Shown: positions 60,874-64,000 of the stretch, piece after piece
Layout: every line of letters starts with the position of its first letter
Position numbering within the stretch: the first letter of the stretch is position 1
NCBI GenBank assembly: GCA_018335755.1
Contig: JAGXRK010000063.1
Coordinates: forward strand, 181,721-245,720
DNA from: Ignavibacterium sp.
GTDB taxonomy: Bacteria; Bacteroidota; Ignavibacteria; Ignavibacteriales; Ignavibacteriaceae
Length of the DNA: 64,000 bases
Direction of reading: 5' to 3'
Translations under genes and position numbers: made by a program
Notes under the pieces: generated by a model
The model's input: only the letters and a program-made list of their open reading frames with translations
Told to the model about the DNA's origin: nothing
Database searches by the model: none

Positions 60874-63414
60874 CTATCGTCCCTCATAGAACTGATCACG
60901 TTTGGTTACTTTCAGATCCTGAAGCTGTGGTGCTTTAACTCTTATTTCAAGATAATAACCGCGGACAAATCCGATTGGGTTCCAGGTAAAGTTCATTATC
61001 CAGCAATGAAGATCACGGGAAATTCTGATTTGAGGCGCAGAAAATTCTTTACGTACAAGATCATAACTTCCAGCCACTGAGAATTTCCATAATGGTGTGA
61101 GGTTGAAATCAAGGTTACCGCTAACATTTGACGACTTGCTAATATTATTAGGAGTGAGCCTGTTTTCATTGAAGTTATAATTGAGTGACAGACTCCAGGG
61201 AATAGAAAAATCGGGATCCATTTCTCTGCCCCCATAAATTCCCTGATAACCATTTTGAAATGTTTGACCCAAAATGCCATCTTCAGGATAAGCGTCAGTC
61301 TGAGGTGTTTGTCCGGAAGATGATAATCTATCTCCGGATATTGATGCAGATAGGGATACATTGAAGTTTGTCATTCTCAAAAAACCTTTGCCCTGATCAA
61401 TAAGAAACTTATTAATTTTTCTTCCCGTTGGTGTTACATCATAAAAAGTAAAATTCGAACCGCCGGAAAAATTCAGGAAAGTACCGATCTGGGTTCTGTA
61501 ATTAACATTTAAATCCGACAGGTTCAAACTATCAGCGGCAAAATTGTAACTTGTGCTGGCATTAAGATTCAGCAGTTGAATTTTATCTGCTTTGGAAGTC
61601 GTATCAGTAGGATCAACTATTGTCTTCATCTCAAATAAATTTGACACTGAAAAAGATATACTCTGCTGCTGACCTTGCGAAGCCCCTCCGAATATTTCCC
61701 GTTCAAATTTACTGTAAAGTACTTCTTCTCCATTTACGTTTTTATAAGAATCAAAATATCCCCAAAATGGTTTTGAGAAATCGGGAGTAAAGTTGTATGA
61801 AATTGATGGATTAACAGTATGCCTTATAGCTGCAACGCCAAGAGCATTCGGTTGGAACATTCCATAAAATTTTGTTGATGCTGAAAGCCGGGCATTAAAA
61901 GTTCTAAGAAAATTAATTTCATTTTTATCATTGGTAATAACAGAATCCTGACCTTGTGAGCCTTCAACAGAAAATCTTTCTATTCTTTTATTATACCATC
62001 TTTCCTGGTAGCTGATATTTGGGGAAATACTGAAGTGCCCGATTTTAGGCGATACACCAGTTGAAATATTATGCTGAATTCCGGCTCGAGATTTTAGTTC
62101 TCCTTCTCTTTTAGTTCGTTGATTCTGAAATTGACTGTTATAACTGAATCCTAGTAATTCATACCAGGATTGCTCACCACCAACTTTGTTGCTTTTAAAT
62201 GGATAAAACTGTGATTTAGAAACTGATAAATTTGGAAGAACCTCAAAAATATCGTTTGTTTCAAACGTCTGACGTCTGCTGTATCCAAGTGTTAAACTAA
62301 TTCCTGATTCCTCCCAGGTTTTATTTAAAGTTGCACTTGAGTTTATTTCGTTAGTAAGAATTTCATTAAGGTCAACCTGATTAAGCAGATTTCTTCCGGA
62401 CGCAAAACGTAGGTTAGCATCCATTCTCATAGTTGGAGTTAAATTCTGATTGTGAGTCCAGTTTAATTCCCATCTGGTATTTTCAGAAAAGTTCTGATCA
62501 GTTATTTCACCTCTCCTTAGCTGTTCATATCTGCCGGAAAAAGTTCCTGAATATTCATAACGTTTTACATATCGTAATCTTGAATCAGCAGCCCAACTTC
62601 CGCGTGTATAATAATCCCCGGTTGCATTTAAGTCCATATAATCACTTATAGCCCAGAAATATCCAAAACGAGAAAAGTACGGACCGTAAAGTCCGCTTTG
62701 ACCGAATGCTGGTGCAATCAAACCCGATCTTCTTCCGGATTCAATTGGGAAAACACCAAAAGGTAATGGGATTGGAAACGGTACTCCACCGAAATGAAGC
62801 CAGATCCATTCTGCCACAAGCTGCTCTTTATGTATCACTTTCATTTTACTGGCATAAAAGTGAAAGTGAGGACACTCATCGTCACAGGTTGTAAAAACCC
62901 CATCCTGAATAAAATAGGTTTCCTGATCAACCTTTTTAATTTTTGAACCGGTATATTTTTGGCCGTCCTGTTCTGTACCTGCAGCCGAGATTATGCCTCT
63001 GCCTGTTTTAAAATTATATCTCATACTCACACCCTCATAAGTATCTGGTCCCTCTTTAAGAACAGGAGCACCGGCAAGCTGACCGGGCAAAGTATCAATA
63101 GTTATTCCGGTTGCTTCAATTTCATTTCTTTCAAAATCTATGATAATGTTGGCACTTTTAATCTCTGTTTCCTTATAACTCAATTCTCCGCTTCCGTAAA
63201 TCTTCATCTTTTTATCACGGACAAGAAAAATAATAGAATCGGATGCGCTTGAAAATACAGTTGTGTCAATATCATATTGCTTTGGAGTTGTTTGAATAAG
63301 TGAATCCGGCTGCAGAAGATCAAGAGTATCAGGAGATATTACTGCGGTGTCTATTATCTGTGCGGTAATAAGAATGGTAAATGAGAAAAACGATATTAAT
63401 AGGTTTAATTTCAT
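60874..63414 (-). CDS. lptD: LPS-assembly protein LptD
   Basis: Outer-membrane barrel that inserts lipopolysaccharide in the outer leaflet. The 846 residues have a signal peptide (1-18), a proline-rich stretch, and an OstA/LptA-like domain (about 60-200: MKIYGSGELSYKETEIKSANIIIDFERNEIEATG, and VSMRYNFKTGRGIISAAGTEQDG). The large barrel (about 230-846) follows, with many aromatic beta strands such as FGGVPFPIPLPFGVFPIESGRRSGLIAPAFG, the LptD_C opening. It has CDDECPHFHFYASKMKVI but not the four-cysteine pattern of E. coli LptD. Placed 3 bp before the NYN gene. Family assignment by domain order. Confidence 0.88.
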   Translation of the reverse strand: MKLNLLISFFSFTILITAQIIDTAVISPDTLDLLQPDSLIQTTPKQYDIDTTVFSSASDSIIFLVRDKKMKIYGSGELSYKETEIKSANIIIDFERNEIEATGITIDTLPGQLAGAPVLKEGPDTYEGVSMRYNFKTGRGIISAAGTEQDGQKYTGSKIKKVDQETYFIQDGVFTTCDDECPHFHFYASKMKVIHKEQLVAEWIWLHFGGVPFPIPLPFGVFPIESGRRSGLIAPAFGQSGLYGPYFSRFGYFWAISDYMDLNATGDYYTRGSWAADSRLRYVKRYEYSGTFSGRYEQLRRGEITDQNFSENTRWELNWTHNQNLTPTMRMDANLRFASGRNLLNQVDLNEILTNEINSSATLNKTWEESGISLTLGYSRRQTFETNDIFEVLPNLSVSKSQFYPFKSNKVGGEQSWYELLGFSYNSQFQNQRTKREGELKSRAGIQHNISTGVSPKIGHFSISPNISYQERWYNKRIERFSVEGSQGQDSVITNDKNEINFLRTFNARLSASTKFYGMFQPNALGVAAIRHTVNPSISYNFTPDFSKPFWGYFDSYKNVNGEEVLYSKFEREIFGGASQGQQQSISFSVSNLFEMKTIVDPTDTTSKADKIQLLNLNASTSYNFAADSLNLSDLNVNYRTQIGTFLNFSGGSNFTFYDVTPTGRKINKFLIDQGKGFLRMTNFNVSLSASISGDRLSSSGQTPQTDAYPEDGILGQTFQNGYQGIYGGREMDPDFSIPWSLSLNYNFNENRLTPNNISKSSNVSGNLDFNLTPLWKFSVAGSYDLVRKEFSAPQIRISRDLHCWIMNFTWNPIGFVRGYYLEIRVKAPQLQDLKVTKRDQFYEGR

Positions 63415-63448
63415 TTATAATTAATTGCACCACAATAGCATTAAAACT

Positions 63449-64000
63449 TTATAAATTATAAAAGACTAAAGATGATGCACCTTTTATACCGGCGTCGTTT
63501 TTAAGTTTAGCAGGAATAACTTTAACTCTTGGTCTTATAGGTGTAAGAACCCGTTCAACAGTTGTTTTATGAATCATATCGAATAAGGGTTTTCCAAATC
63601 CGGCAACACCTCCGCCAATAATGAAAGTGCTTATATCAAGCACATTACTTATAGATGCAAAAGCAGTTCCAAGCTGCACGCCCATATTTTGAATTACACT
63701 TTTGGCATAGCTGTCGTTAAGTTCAGCAGCATCCTGAATAATTCGCGGCGAAACATTCGCAAGATCATTATCAATCAACTCCCAGATTTTTGAATTTGTA
63801 TGATTGGTCAATTCTGATCTCACCCTGTCTTTCAGATACTGATTTCCGATATATGCTTCAATACATCCATAAGAACCACAGTTACACTTAGGACCATTTA
63901 CATCGATGGAAATATGTCCTATTTCGCCGGCAGCTCCATATTCACCGCGGAAAATTTTTTTATTAAAAACTACCCCGCCGCCGACGCCGGTGCCAAGAGT
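63449..64000 (-). CDS. ROK-family sugar kinase (partial at right edge)
   Basis: Only the last 183 residues are in the window; the N-terminal half with the ATP site lies beyond base 64000. The visible part begins TLGTGVGGGVVFNKKIFRGE. It has the family's zinc motif GEIGHISIDVNGPKCNCGSYGCIEAYIG (His plus CxCGxxGCxE), and a later IIGGGVAGFGKPLFD. These are diagnostic of ROK proteins. No helix-turn-helix can be judged. It probably phosphorylates glucose or another sugar and fits the sodium/sugar symporter at 9385 as part of sugar use. It is the first gene of the unit that continues with lptD. Confidence 0.9.
   Translation of the reverse strand, partial: TLGTGVGGGVVFNKKIFRGEYGAAGEIGHISIDVNGPKCNCGSYGCIEAYIGNQYLKDRVRSELTNHTNSKIWELIDNDLANVSPRIIQDAAELNDSYAKSVIQNMGVQLGTAFASISNVLDISTFIIGGGVAGFGKPLFDMIHKTTVERVLTPIRPRVKVIPAKLKNDAGIKGASSLVFYNL

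Overview
The window is 64 kb of AT-rich chromosome that most likely comes from a member of the Ignavibacteria or a close relative at the base of the Bacteroidota/Chlorobiota group. Three things point there. Many exported proteins end in a type IX secretion (T9SS) type A sorting domain of the NYPNPFNPSTKI kind. There is a giant hybrid two-component sensor with AraC output, typical of Bacteroidota. Some promoters look like TTG-N20-TATATTTG. No rRNA, tRNA, CRISPR array, prophage or insertion sequence was recognised, and gene density is that of an ordinary chromosome. The species assignment is inference.

Layout: 1-9344 (+) holds secreted and envelope proteins: two T9SS cargo proteins, a 1404-residue hybrid histidine kinase, a DUF4412 protein, an OmpA-family protein and another T9SS cargo protein. 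9385-15007 (-) holds a sodium/sugar symporter, an aminotransferase translationally coupled to ATP-type PEP carboxykinase, a small membrane protein and coaD. 15153-20768 (-) is a block of three exported proteins (a propeller lipoprotein with a cytochrome-like motif, a choice-of-anchor B protein and an FG-GAP protein) lying between coaD and rsmD. 20741-23343 (-) has rsmD plus a PilM-like, a pseudopilin-like and a ComEA-like gene. 23487-26289 (-) is the hrcA-grpE-dnaJ heat-shock operon. 26506-31623 (+) is purM, a TatD/radical-SAM fusion, dacB, prmA and mscL. 31689-42916 is mixed metabolism: dienelactone hydrolase, an orphan lipoprotein, a second aminotransferase, aroE, a TPR protein, sucC, P5C dehydrogenase, an acyl-CoA ligase and an inositol-phosphatase-family gene. 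43076-52564 (+) is a tight housekeeping run: lon, fRMsr, dnaX, cmk, rpsA, mtaB and a DUF5683-like gene. 52592-60332 (-) is a second block of four large T9SS cargo proteins (choice-of-anchor V, M14 carboxypeptidase, endonuclease/exonuclease/phosphatase, BNR/sialidase-like). The right edge has a NYN/YacP-type nuclease, lptD and a partial ROK kinase.

The genes fit a heterotroph that exports many proteins by T9SS, takes up sugar with sodium, and runs gluconeogenesis from amino acids (aminotransferase + PEPCK, P5C dehydrogenase). No T9SS core component is in the window.

The most unusual signal is not a gene. Three families of short dispersed repeats have inserted in frame into T9SS cargo proteins, and always in one of two loops: inside the sorting domain after the TKI strand, or in the linker just before it. 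One family is also found in the 5' leader of sucC and next to the P5C dehydrogenase stop codon. Two orphan fragments of T9SS sorting domains lie in intergenic DNA (6751-6855 and 11035-11160). I found no clearly new defence or biosynthetic system.
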